Assembly: GCF_001261735.1 (NCBI RefSeq)
Contig: NZ_CVRP01000009.1
Location: 248,001 to 312,000, forward strand
DNA: 64,000 nucleotides
From: Dysgonomonas sp. BGC7
GTDB lineage: Bacteria > Bacteroidota > Bacteroidia > Bacteroidales > Dysgonomonadaceae
Direction of reading: 5' to 3'
Both the position numbers and the translations under genes were made by a program. The notes under the pieces were generated by a model. That model did no database searches. It had not been told where the DNA came from and saw only the letters and a list, made by a program, of their open reading frames with translations. Of this stretch, positions 16,416 to 24,424 are shown piece by piece (position 1 is the first letter of the stretch; each line of letters starts with the position of its first letter).

Positions 16416-17543
16416 CTACTCTATATCAGGTATTTTGTTCACAGCCTCTCTTTTCTTCTCATCCAAAATCCGAGCATAAATCTGTGTTGTTTTCAGCTCT
16501 TTATGTCCTAGTAACTTCGATACGGTATATATTTCTGTACCTAAGTTTAGCTGCATAACTGCAAAAGTATGTCGCCCGCAATGGAATGTAATATCCTTTA
16601 AAATTCCAGCTTTCATACACCATTTCTCTAATGCCTGATTATGCCATGCAGAATATTTGAGAGCGACAAATACACGTTCGTTCGGTTCTCCTCGTTCGCC
16701 TAAATAACGTGTCGCTTGGTCGGAAATATCTAAATATTCAAAACCTTTGGTTTTCTTTTGGCGAAAAACTATTCGGGTATGTCCATCTAACTCCTGAACT
16801 TCACTCCAAGTCAGTTTTTGAATATCGCTCCATTTCATGCCTGTCAGACAAGAAAATAGAAAAGCTTGCTTCAATACTGGAAATTTACATTCTTCTTTTA
16901 CCAATCTTTGCAATTCTTCCAATGTAAGATATTCCCTATGGGTATCTTCGGTTTTTGCAGGTTTTACCATCTGAGCAGGATTATGAGGTATTATTCCATC
17001 CTCGATAGCCTGATTTAATGCCGCTTTTAATTTAAGAAAATAGCTACTTTGGCTATTAGCTGAAAGATTAGTATTGCTTTTAGTCTTAGCATCTTTAGCC
17101 AGATACTTCTTGAATCCTTCTACAAAAGCTTTGTCAACTCCTTCAAAAGTAGTATCATGCCCTGCATAAGCTATCAGATGTTTTAAGGAACTATCCCAAT
17201 TGCCGTAATTGCCTGGAGAGTTTTTGCGTTGGTCAATCAGCCCTTTTATGTATTCGACTAGGTTGGTTCTTATTTTGTATTCTACAGTAAAACCATATTG
17301 TTTATTTTGTGAAGCTAGGAGACGCTTGGCTTTAACAGCCTCTGCCATTTCAAGGTTAACCTTATTATGGTCTTTGTCTGCTTTGGTTCGTGCAGGATCG
17401 ATTAAGTAATATTCTAAGGTTTCGTATTTACGGTTGTGCTTAATTTTCCCCTCTTCGGTCTTAGTATATCCCATGTAATACTCCAACGAAAGAGAAACCC
17501 GATTTGTGGTCTTTGATTTACGTTTGATTAACTTGATTTCCAT
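16416..17543 (-). CDS. Tyrosine-type site-specific recombinase (integrase)
   Basis: 375 residues from ATG 17543 (MEIKLIKRKSK); a longer frame to 17609 adds 22 unlikely residues overlapping the repeats upstream. Order: an N-terminal arm-binding region with SLEYYMGY and a KHNRKYETLEYYL segment, a SAM-like core-binding domain (about 90-190), then the catalytic domain with TGMKWSDIQKL, FHCGRHTFAVMQL, LLGHKELKTTQIYARI. The box II His, Arg, the GH pair and the nucleophile Tyr are present, but the first catalytic Arg of the TGxR motif is Lys. It lies 174 bases beyond the mnmE stop, in the same direction. It probably integrated the accessory block to its left. Confidence 0.9.
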   Translation of the reverse strand: MEIKLIKRKSKTTNRVSLSLEYYMGYTKTEEGKIKHNRKYETLEYYLIDPARTKADKDHNKVNLEMAEAVKAKRLLASQNKQYGFTVEYKIRTNLVEYIKGLIDQRKNSPGNYGNWDSSLKHLIAYAGHDTTFEGVDKAFVEGFKKYLAKDAKTKSNTNLSANSQSSYFLKLKAALNQAIEDGIIPHNPAQMVKPAKTEDTHREYLTLEELQRLVKEECKFPVLKQAFLFSCLTGMKWSDIQKLTWSEVQELDGHTRIVFRQKKTKGFEYLDISDQATRYLGERGEPNERVFVALKYSAWHNQALEKWCMKAGILKDITFHCGRHTFAVMQLNLGTEIYTVSKLLGHKELKTTQIYARILDEKKREAVNKIPDIE

Positions 17544-17564
17544 AGCTGTAATATTTTTACATTT

Positions 17565-17620
17565 ATTTACGGCAAATATAATCATTTGTCGTAATATTGC
17601 AGCAAACATTTACGGTATAT
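17565..17620. repeat. Repeated ATTTACGGC-type sites upstream of the integrase
   Basis: ATTTACGGCAAAT (17565-17577) faces an imperfect inverted copy ATTTGTCGTAAT (17584-17595) across six bases, and a third partial copy CATTTACGGTAT follows at 17607-17618. Clustered copies between an integrase gene and the likely attachment locus are typical of arm-type or regulatory integrase-binding sites. Confidence 0.45.
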
Positions 17621-17716
17621 TAAGAAAACAAGGTTTTTGTAAAATCTAATTTGTATATATAAATACTTGAATTACAGTATATTTATTTATTTTTTCTTTG
17701 TTGTTATTTTACAAGA

Positions 17717-19108
17717 TTACTTTCCTATACAAAACTTACTGAATATATTTCCTAATATCTCATCTGTAGATATTTGTCCTGTTATTTCTCCAAGATAGTG
17801 TATGCATTCTCTTATATCCTGAGCTAAGAAATCTCCCGATATTTGGAGGTCTAATCCTTCCGATACCCTTTGTATGGCAGATAAGGCTTTTGATAGGGCT
17901 TCATAGTGCCGGACGTTTGTAACGATTATGTCTTGTTCACTGATTTCAGGGATATTTGCTGTGTCCACAAGTAGTTTCTCGAGCTGGTCTGTACCTTGCT
18001 CGTACTTAGCAGAAATAAATATCCTGTCAGGAATTTCGTCAATAAGAAGATTCTCTTTATCTTCTTTTCTTTCTGCAGAAATGATATCCACTTTGTTGAA
18101 GACAAGTATAAGCCTTTTATCTTTCGCTGCGGGAAGTATTTTTTTAGCGAGCTCTTCAATGTGCTCATTGGTGGTTTCGGCACTCACTATCCATAGTACA
18201 ATACTTGCTTGTTCTATTTTCTGAAAAGTGCGTTCTATACCAATGCTTTCTATCTCGTCCATAGTATCGCGTATGCCAGCCGTATCAATTAGCCGGAAAG
18301 TAAAACCCTGTATATTTATTGTGTCCTCTATCACATCTCTCGTTGTACCATGTATATCGGATACAATAGCTTTTTCTTCATGTAGAAGAAGGTTCAGTAA
18401 TGTTGATTTTCCCGCATTGGTTTCACCTATGATAGCAACTGGAATTCCGTTCTTAACAGCATTTCCGATGCTGAAAGATTCAGCAAGCCTCTTGATGTGC
18501 GATTCTATATCATATGCAGACTCTTTAAGCCTGTCCCTGTTTGCAAATTCAACATCCTCTTCAGAGAAATCCAGCTCCAACTCGATCAAAGAGGTGAAAT
18601 TCAGAAGTTCCGTTCGTAGCTCTATTAGTTTATTGCTAAAGCCTCCTCGCATCTGATTCATTGCCAAACGATGTGTCGCGGCTGAAGAGGATGCGATAAG
18701 GTCGGCCACAGACTCGGCTTGAGACAAGTCCATCTTGCCATTAAGAAAAGCCCGTTGGGTAAATTCTCCGGGTTGGGCGAGCGATGCTCCATTAGAGGTT
18801 AGTAGCTGTAAGATGTTTTGTTGTATATATAAAGAGCCATGACAAGAGATTTCTACAACATCCTCTCCTGTGAATGAGTGTGGTGCTCTGAACAGACTGA
18901 CAAGAACTTCGTCAAGAACGCTCCCATCCTTTACGATAGATCCATAGTGGATAGTATTGGCTTTCATTTCTGCCAGCTTCTTATTAGTTGGAGAATGAAA
19001 AAATCTATCAGTAAGCTCTATCGCACCCTTTCCCGATAGGCGTATTATAGCTATTCCTCCTATACCTGCTGGAGTAGAAATAGCTGCAATTATGTTATTT
19101 TCTATCAT
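17717..19108 (-). CDS. mnmE: tRNA uridine-5-carboxymethylaminomethyl(34) synthesis GTPase MnmE
   Basis: 463 residues from ATG 19108; the upstream ATG 19132 would add eight residues not usual for the family. Order: an N-terminal tetrahydrofolate-binding domain starting with IAAISTPAGIGGIAIIRLSG, a helical domain and an inserted Ras-like G domain with GETNAGKST, DTAG and NKVD. The C-terminus ends with the invariant FCIGK whose Cys is catalytic. With MnmG it modifies the wobble uridine of several tRNAs. The 3' end of this gene is a known integration site for islands such as SGI1, and here an integrase gene starts 174 bases beyond it. Confidence 0.97.
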   Translation of the reverse strand: MIENNIIAAISTPAGIGGIAIIRLSGKGAIELTDRFFHSPTNKKLAEMKANTIHYGSIVKDGSVLDEVLVSLFRAPHSFTGEDVVEISCHGSLYIQQNILQLLTSNGASLAQPGEFTQRAFLNGKMDLSQAESVADLIASSSAATHRLAMNQMRGGFSNKLIELRTELLNFTSLIELELDFSEEDVEFANRDRLKESAYDIESHIKRLAESFSIGNAVKNGIPVAIIGETNAGKSTLLNLLLHEEKAIVSDIHGTTRDVIEDTINIQGFTFRLIDTAGIRDTMDEIESIGIERTFQKIEQASIVLWIVSAETTNEHIEELAKKILPAAKDKRLILVFNKVDIISAERKEDKENLLIDEIPDRIFISAKYEQGTDQLEKLLVDTANIPEISEQDIIVTNVRHYEALSKALSAIQRVSEGLDLQISGDFLAQDIRECIHYLGEITGQISTDEILGNIFSKFCIGK

Positions 19109-19220
19109 ATCCTTTAATTTGAGAGAATTCAAAGTTATATTATAATCATCTATTAATTATACCGATCAGTAGTTGATTTTTGCCTTAAACACCTATTTAT
19201 TTAATTTCTGTAAAATAGAA

Positions 19221-19258
19221 TTTTAACTAAAACCTTACAATCTTGTACACTTTTCTTC
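19221..19258 (+). repeat. Dispersed repeat, copy 1
   Basis: 35 of 38 positions match the copy at 41593-41630; both start TTTTAACTAAAACCT and end CTTTTCTTC. Similarity continues more weakly for another 20 bases. Confidence 0.7.
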
Positions 19259-19360
19259 GCTTTTCCGATTATCATTCTTTTCTATATTATTAAAAGAACT
19301 CCGTGTTACTCCTTTTCCTCCGTGGTTTAAATAAAAATACAGAGGTATGTATAACTATAA

Positions 19361-19400
19361 TTTTAACTAAAACCTGACAAAAGTTACAGTTTTCACTTTG
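19361..19400 (+). repeat. Dispersed repeat, copy 2 (diverged)
   Basis: The first 20 bases (TTTTAACTAAAACCTGACAA) are identical to the copy at 41593; the rest is diverged. It lies 140 bases from copy 1 in the same orientation. Confidence 0.6.
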
Positions 19401-19475
19401 TTTTTTCAATCCTCCTTTTCCCCTCCCTTTTACTCTAGATATAGATAAAACAGGAACGATTTATAGCCTTTAAAT

Positions 19476-20699
19476 TTATAATGTTTCTAGCGCTTTCATT
19501 ATAAAACCTGTATAAGAAGACGAATGTGTACCTCCCTCTATATATTTGGTTTTTACATCTACACCTCTCTTTTGTAAGCGAACAAATGCTGAATCGGTAT
19601 TGAAAGTAGGCACCCATGTGTCTTGCATTCCATGCACAAGTATAACAGAACCCAGTGCATCGAAGTCGCTTACATTATTATCCATTAGAGCTTTTATATA
19701 ATCATTGTCAGTCTCCTTTATTAAGCCTTCGACAAACAAAGGTGCAAATATTTTTGACGGATCAGACGGAATATTCTGCGACTGCATTATCTTGTCAGTT
19801 CCAACGTATTTCTTTACTTTCGGAACTATTGCCGGTAAGAGCATTTGGTGCAAATCTCTGTTGATTCCGTATACACTGTTGTATGTCAGTAATACCCATA
19901 GATAAGAAGCTGTAAATTGGGGAGAATTTCCTCCTTTTTGAGATGTAACATGCTTTGCTGTCGCTACCTTGTCGTAAGCGCCTGCACCCGATACTGTAAT
20001 TATATTTTTGTACGATGTCGGATGTTCACTAAAAGACTTGAGGGTAGACATTGTGGCAAAACCTCCTTCCGAATATCCAAACAGGAATAGTTTCGATAAG
20101 TCAATATTGACAGACTTTTCCTTTGCCAGATCGGGGATAGCTTCTATCAGTTTTCTGGTAGCTTCGGCCAAAGATGTTCCGGTTTCATAGTAATGAACAT
20201 TTTCTTCATCGCTTCCATATCCAAAATAGTCGGGCATGACGACTATATACCCATTTGTGTGTGCAGCAGACAATATAGTTAGAGCATCACGGGTAAGTTT
20301 TCCTTTCTCGAATTTGATGTTTGAAGGAGCCTGAGCCTCATAAACTAATGTGCCGTGTTGTATAGAGACAATACTAAACAGCTTTGATTTATCTTCTTTC
20401 GACAGATTGGGTATGCCTACCAGCCCCGACAGCCTTTTTGTAGCCCCAAATGGGTCTGTTGCATCGTATGTCACTTTGTAAAAAGAAACATCATATTTTA
20501 TTTTCGAAAGTTCACTGTCGATAACCGTTTTAGGCAATCGCTTTACCTCCTTCAGATAATATTCGTATTCTGCTCTTATATCTTCCGCTCTGACAGTTCC
20601 CTTATTCTGTGTACTATTTATAAGTGAATCGTTGCTACATGCCTGAACAGATAGCAGAATGAGCAGGAATGCAATAAGACTGATTTTATACTTTTTCAT
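19476..20699 (-). CDS. Secreted alpha/beta hydrolase, lipase-like lipoprotein
   Basis: 407 residues with a lipoprotein signal (IALLLILLSVQAC, Cys at about residue 21, then SND). The fold shows VSIQHGTLVYEAQAPS, the Tyr-Gly segment MPDYFGYG, the nucleophile elbow FGYSEGG (Ser in the middle of the chain), a late acid segment VHGMQDTWVP and the C-terminal His in EGGTHSS. This pattern fits the secretory lipase/feruloyl-esterase-like group acting on lipids or acyl esters outside the inner membrane. It is followed by mnmE after a 367-base gap and preceded by a porin gene 39 bases upstream. Confidence 0.75.
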   Translation of the reverse strand: MKKYKISLIAFLLILLSVQACSNDSLINSTQNKGTVRAEDIRAEYEYYLKEVKRLPKTVIDSELSKIKYDVSFYKVTYDATDPFGATKRLSGLVGIPNLSKEDKSKLFSIVSIQHGTLVYEAQAPSNIKFEKGKLTRDALTILSAAHTNGYIVVMPDYFGYGSDEENVHYYETGTSLAEATRKLIEAIPDLAKEKSVNIDLSKLFLFGYSEGGFATMSTLKSFSEHPTSYKNIITVSGAGAYDKVATAKHVTSQKGGNSPQFTASYLWVLLTYNSVYGINRDLHQMLLPAIVPKVKKYVGTDKIMQSQNIPSDPSKIFAPLFVEGLIKETDNDYIKALMDNNVSDFDALGSVILVHGMQDTWVPTFNTDSAFVRLQKRGVDVKTKYIEGGTHSSSYTGFIMKALETL

Positions 20700-20738
20700 T
20701 TTACGGTTCTGTCAGATAAATAAGATATAATTATATTC

Positions 20739-21887
20739 TTAAAATACGATTTGCATTTGTCCCAATACAACATTTGAATTGGGTGCGTCCCATTTTTTTG
20801 AAAAATCAGAGTAAATATAGTTCAATTGCAAACGGCAATTGCCATAAAAATAGTAATTTACTCCGATAGTATAGTCAATAACTTCACTATTAATCTCTTT
20901 GTTTTGATTAAAGTAGTCTGCTTTTGCAAACGTATTTAGCTTTTTAGGAATAAAGAAGTAAGAGCCCATCGCATGTAGGCCTTCTTTCTGTATGCCCCCG
21001 TCATTTCCTTTTATCCACTCGGCTCGTGCATAAATACGCTCAGTTTTATAGTCGCTGCTTACTATCCAGCGATTTCTCACATGGTTTGCTTCCGGTGTAT
21101 TTGCCTTATCGAGGCTGTAGTATGCTTCTCCGAAATATGCGCCTCCACCGATGCGAAGGCCTTTGATGGGTTGTAACATTATATTTCCGGCAAAGTCTTT
21201 CGTATTGTTCGTTTCTCCTTTGTTGATACCCGTTCCCTGATACATGCCTATTCCGTATTGCAACAGATCGAGTGTCTGTGTTCTGAACAGGCTACCATGA
21301 ATCAGAACTCCTATATCTCGTCCCCCACTGTTTTTTCCGCTTTGAAGTTTTATAACGTCATCGTTCATACCTATAAGGGCAGATACGGATCTTGTATTCT
21401 GTATACCCTCGATGGCAGTAAGCGATAATTGATTCTCGAGAGAAAGTGGAGTTTTCATTTCTCCAAATTTCAGATTGATTTCTTTCGCAGGACTCCATTC
21501 TCCCCAGAATTCAAAGAGTCTTGGATCTACAAACTCGCTCATCACAAAATATTTGAAATTGTTTGTTATATTTCCGCCTAATGTGAGGAATACGACGCGA
21601 GGTTCGGCTGTATGTTTAATTCTCGATACGTTACTATACTTGTACATAAACATTCCGTATCCTCCAAACTGCATATATGGTGTATTGAATGCTTGTCTTA
21701 CTTTTTCTATGGTGGTGTGGGGCTGGATATTCTGTTTTTTATCTTCGGTTACTCTGAGAGAATCGGCTTCGCTTTGGGTTAAGACGTTTTTCTCTACCAG
21801 TTTGTTTAATAGGTCGTTGTTGAAATCTTGAGAATAACTGCAAAGGCAAACGATGAGAAAAATAATGCTGAATAAGAATTTCTTCAT
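20739..21887 (-). CDS. Outer-membrane porin, phosphate-selective porin O/P type
   Basis: 382 residues with a signal peptide (ending CLCSYSQ, about residue 20), a short coiled region (LLNKLVEKNVLTQSEADSLR) and then a beta-barrel with alternating strands ending in the aromatic-terminated VVLGQMQIVF, as expected for an outer-membrane barrel. The N-terminal segment with QSEADSL is shared by OprO/OprP-like porins of Bacteroidota. It may admit anions such as phosphate, though selectivity cannot be read from the sequence. Neighbours are a secreted esterase and sanA-like gene. Confidence 0.8.
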   Translation of the reverse strand: MKKFLFSIIFLIVCLCSYSQDFNNDLLNKLVEKNVLTQSEADSLRVTEDKKQNIQPHTTIEKVRQAFNTPYMQFGGYGMFMYKYSNVSRIKHTAEPRVVFLTLGGNITNNFKYFVMSEFVDPRLFEFWGEWSPAKEINLKFGEMKTPLSLENQLSLTAIEGIQNTRSVSALIGMNDDVIKLQSGKNSGGRDIGVLIHGSLFRTQTLDLLQYGIGMYQGTGINKGETNNTKDFAGNIMLQPIKGLRIGGGAYFGEAYYSLDKANTPEANHVRNRWIVSSDYKTERIYARAEWIKGNDGGIQKEGLHAMGSYFFIPKKLNTFAKADYFNQNKEINSEVIDYTIGVNYYFYGNCRLQLNYIYSDFSKKWDAPNSNVVLGQMQIVF

Positions 21888-21909
21888 TCTATGTTTAAAT
21901 GTTTGTCAA

Positions 21910-22563
21910 TTATATATCTATTTTGTCTCCTAAGTGTCGGGGTTCTTTTCTGGTAACGATATCTACGAAGGCTTTTACACGAGCAAGTATTTCTCTTGCT
22001 TTTGTTCGGTACGAAGAACGGTTGAGTCCCAGATCACGGGCATTGTAGCCATAAGCCTCTAAGCCATGATGAAGGGCAATAAATATGGCTCGCTCGTTAT
22101 GAAACTTTTGCGAAACGACTATAAAAGAATCTTGCCCGAATATTTTGCTCATTCGTACTACAGAGTCCAGTGTTCGCAATCCTGCATAATCCATCGTGAT
22201 GATGCTGTCGGGAACTCCTGCCTCTACTAACGCGTCGTGCATATCCTGAGCTTCGTTGTAGTGTGCCCATCTGTTGTCTCCGCTAACTACAAATACTTTT
22301 ACTTTACCTGCTTCGTAAAGTTCTTTGGCAGCTTGTATGCGATAGATGAAATAAAGATTTGGCCTATCTCCTATATATCTGGCTGCACCTAGTACCAAGG
22401 CTGCTTTCTGGGCAGGTATGCTGTCTGCATTGTTATATATAAAATCTTTGGAATCGTGAGGGATTTTCCAGTTAGCAAAAGCTATTATGGCTACAATGCC
22501 AATAATGGCTATAGTAAGGATAATCAAAGCTCTTTTTAATATCTTTTTTACTCTAATATTCAT
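21910..22563 (-). CDS. SanA/YdcF-like DUF218 membrane protein
   Basis: 217 residues. One N-terminal membrane helix (about residues 10-28) anchors a periplasmic DUF218 domain: ALVLGAARYIGDRPN, then VFVVSGDNRWAHYNEAQDM and DYAGLRTLDSVVRMS. E. coli SanA is involved in envelope exclusion of vancomycin at high temperature; the reaction is unknown. The ATG overlaps the end of the nucleoside phosphorylase gene by one base, so the two are co-translated. Confidence 0.85.
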   Translation of the reverse strand: MNIRVKKILKRALIILTIAIIGIVAIIAFANWKIPHDSKDFIYNNADSIPAQKAALVLGAARYIGDRPNLYFIYRIQAAKELYEAGKVKVFVVSGDNRWAHYNEAQDMHDALVEAGVPDSIITMDYAGLRTLDSVVRMSKIFGQDSFIVVSQKFHNERAIFIALHHGLEAYGYNARDLGLNRSSYRTKAREILARVKAFVDIVTRKEPRHLGDKIDI

Positions 22564-23438
22564 TAAATTCGCTCAAGGACTTTTTGTATTAAATCTTCTA
22601 TCGAACCCTTATAGTCAGCATTGGATTCTCCGGCCAATCGGTTGGCTATGATTGTGCATACAGTCATTCCTTTGTGTCCCATTAGCCTACTCAATCCGGC
22701 AAGAGGGGCACTTTCCATTTCGTAATTGGTAACCTTATCTCCTTCAAAATCGAAAGATTCTATTTTACTATTGAGGTCGGGGTTAGCCAGAGGCATGCGC
22801 ACATATCTGCCCTGTGGCCCGTAAAAACCAATTGCGGATATTGTCATTCCTTTTATCATATCGTGTCCTATGCGTTCTACCAATTCCTCATCTGCCTTTA
22901 CAAAATAAGGTGAGCAGTGTTGTGGGTTCCAGTCCACATATTTTTTGAACGATTCTTCATAATCGGATAAAGTTATTGTGTCGCGCCCGGCATAATAATT
23001 AAGAACTCCATCAAACCCTACCGATTTGGCAGCTACTACATAAGAGCCTATCGGACAAAATGGTTGTAACCCTCCGGATGTTCCTACACGTACCATTGTA
23101 AGTTGCTTGAAGTCTTTTTTTACTTCACGTGTTTCGAAATCAATATTTGCAAGAGCGTCCAACTCTGTAATCACTATGTCTATGTTATCAGGTCCTATAC
23201 CATGGGAAAGGGCGGTGATGCGCTTGCCTTTATATGTTCCGGTGATTGTGTGAAATTCCCGACTGCGTATGTCGCACTCGATGGTGTCGAAGAATGAGGC
23301 AGTGAGGTCTACTCGGTCCGGATCGCCCATCATTATAATTTTGTCCGATAGTTGTTCCGGTTTTATATGTAGGTGAAATACACTACCGTCATTATTTATT
23401 ATCAATTCTGATTCGGGTATTGTTCTCATAATTGCCAT
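22563..23438 (-). CDS. Nucleoside phosphorylase (uridine phosphorylase-like)
   Basis: 291 residues of the PNP/UDP family 1. Seen: the phosphate-binding start MMGDPDRV, SHGIGPDNIDIVITEL, VRVGTSGGLQ and the late substrate segment VTNYEMESAPLAGLSRLMG with the conserved EMES. It splits a nucleoside with phosphate into base and ribose-1-phosphate for salvage. The long form with an extended C-terminal half is common in Bacteroidota annotated as uridine phosphorylase; exact base preference is uncertain. A start at codon 4 (ATG 23429) is also possible. Confidence 0.85.
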   Translation of the reverse strand: MAIMRTIPESELIINNDGSVFHLHIKPEQLSDKIIMMGDPDRVDLTASFFDTIECDIRSREFHTITGTYKGKRITALSHGIGPDNIDIVITELDALANIDFETREVKKDFKQLTMVRVGTSGGLQPFCPIGSYVVAAKSVGFDGVLNYYAGRDTITLSDYEESFKKYVDWNPQHCSPYFVKADEELVERIGHDMIKGMTISAIGFYGPQGRYVRMPLANPDLNSKIESFDFEGDKVTNYEMESAPLAGLSRLMGHKGMTVCTIIANRLAGESNADYKGSIEDLIQKVLERI

Positions 23439-23505
23439 TTTCTATTGTTTGATTCTTCAAAGATACGCTTTTGTTTCGAATATGTTTTCACCATTGTTGA
23501 GGCAC

Positions 23506-23850
23506 TTATTCAAAAGGTATTTCTTCGATAGGATTCCAGAATATTGTTTTCCAGTTGCATATTCTATTATTATGTATTTTTATCCCTTCGGCTTCCAGTA
23601 GTTTTTTCATCTCATCCGAATTGCCGAATGCTTCTTTTCCTGATAATGTCCCCTGACTGTTAACTACCCTGTGAGCTGGAATGTTGCTGTCGGCAGGACA
23701 TTGTCCCATTATTTTTCCTACCATGCGAGACATGTTCGGATAGCCTGCTGCCTTGGCTATTGCACCGTAGCTACTGGCTCGCCCGTGCGGAATAGTCCTT
23801 ACAATATCATATACTCCGCGTATAAGGTTTTCCTTCTCTTTATTGGTCAT
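23506..23850 (-). CDS. Alkyltransferase-like (ATL) protein, MGMT family without the active Cys
   Basis: 114 residues, about the size of the DNA-binding domain of O6-alkylguanine-DNA alkyltransferase. The helix-turn-helix part IPHGRASSYGAIAKAAGYP and the arginine-finger region are present. At residues 58-62 the motif is PAHRV where true alkyltransferases have PCHRV, so the methyl-accepting Cys is Ala59. Such ATL proteins bind alkylated guanine and hand it to nucleotide excision repair. The gene is divergent from rlmH. Confidence 0.9.
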   Translation of the reverse strand: MTNKEKENLIRGVYDIVRTIPHGRASSYGAIAKAAGYPNMSRMVGKIMGQCPADSNIPAHRVVNSQGTLSGKEAFGNSDEMKKLLEAEGIKIHNNRICNWKTIFWNPIEEIPFE

Positions 23851-23862
23851 TGTTGATTTGCT

Positions 23863-23893
23863 TTTGCAATAAAGGTATAAAAACTTATTTTTG
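23863..23893 (+). promoter_or_regulatory. Promoter of rlmH
   Basis: TTTG at 23863-23866 and TATTTTTG at 23886-23893 are separated by 19 bases, a full match to the Bacteroidota -33/-7 consensus. The ATG follows at 23912. Confidence 0.75.
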
Positions 23894-23911
23894 CAGTAAA
23901 TTATTCTAGAT

Positions 23912-24385
23912 ATGAAAATTTCTTTATTGGTGATAGGAAAAACGGATGCAGGCTATTTTATTGATGCCGTAAGTGAGTATCAAAAACGGCTGGAACATTA
24001 TATTCCATTCGAAATGCAGATTATCCCCGATATAAAAAACACAAAAAGCCTGACTGTAAGCCAACAGAAAGAAAAAGAAGGTGAATTGATCTTAAAAAGC
24101 CTACAGCCGGGAGATTATGTTGTTTTGTTAGACGAAAAGGGCAGGGAGTATTCTTCTATCCAATTTGCTTCGTATATTGAGAAAAAAACACATACTGTAG
24201 CCAAGCGTCTGGTTTTTGTAATTGGAGGGCCTTATGGCCTTTCGGGGGCAGTATATGAAAAGTCCAACGAGAAGCTTACTTTATCGCGTATGACATTCTC
24301 GCATCAAATGGTACGACTCATTTTTGTAGAACAGCTTTATCGTGCAATGACCATATTAAATAATGAACCTTACCATCACGAGTAA
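23912..24385 (+). CDS. rlmH: 23S rRNA (pseudouridine1915-N3)-methyltransferase RlmH
   Basis: 157 residues, the normal length of this SPOUT methyltransferase. Visible motifs: the N-terminal ISLLVIGKT, the LDEKGREYSS segment, the SAM-binding knot FVIGGPYGLSG and the C-terminal HQMVRLIFVEQLYRAMTILN with PYHHE at the end. It methylates pseudouridine 1915 in helix 69 of 23S rRNA. It is a single gene with its own promoter, and a terminator hairpin overlaps its last codons. Confidence 0.97.
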   Translation: MKISLLVIGKTDAGYFIDAVSEYQKRLEHYIPFEMQIIPDIKNTKSLTVSQQKEKEGELILKSLQPGDYVVLLDEKGREYSSIQFASYIEKKTHTVAKRLVFVIGGPYGLSGAVYEKSNEKLTLSRMTFSHQMVRLIFVEQLYRAMTILNNEPYHHE

Positions 24386-24407
24386 TATCGGGGTAAGGTT
24401 CATTTTC
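24365..24407 (+). terminator. Hairpin overlapping the end of rlmH
   Basis: GAACCTTACC (24365-24374) pairs with GGTAAGGTTC (24392-24401), followed by ATTTTCC. The left arm lies inside the last rlmH codons. It can serve the convergent gene on the other strand as well. Confidence 0.6.
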
Positions 24408-24424
24408 CGTGTCTTAATAAATAC

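Larger units (their letters stand above)
19109..19475. other. Intergenic region with two copies of a dispersed repeat
   Basis: 367 bases without a plausible gene, between the lipase-like gene and mnmE. It contains two copies of the TTTTAACTAAAACC-type repeat (19221 and 19361) and several C/T-rich runs. Confidence 0.6.
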
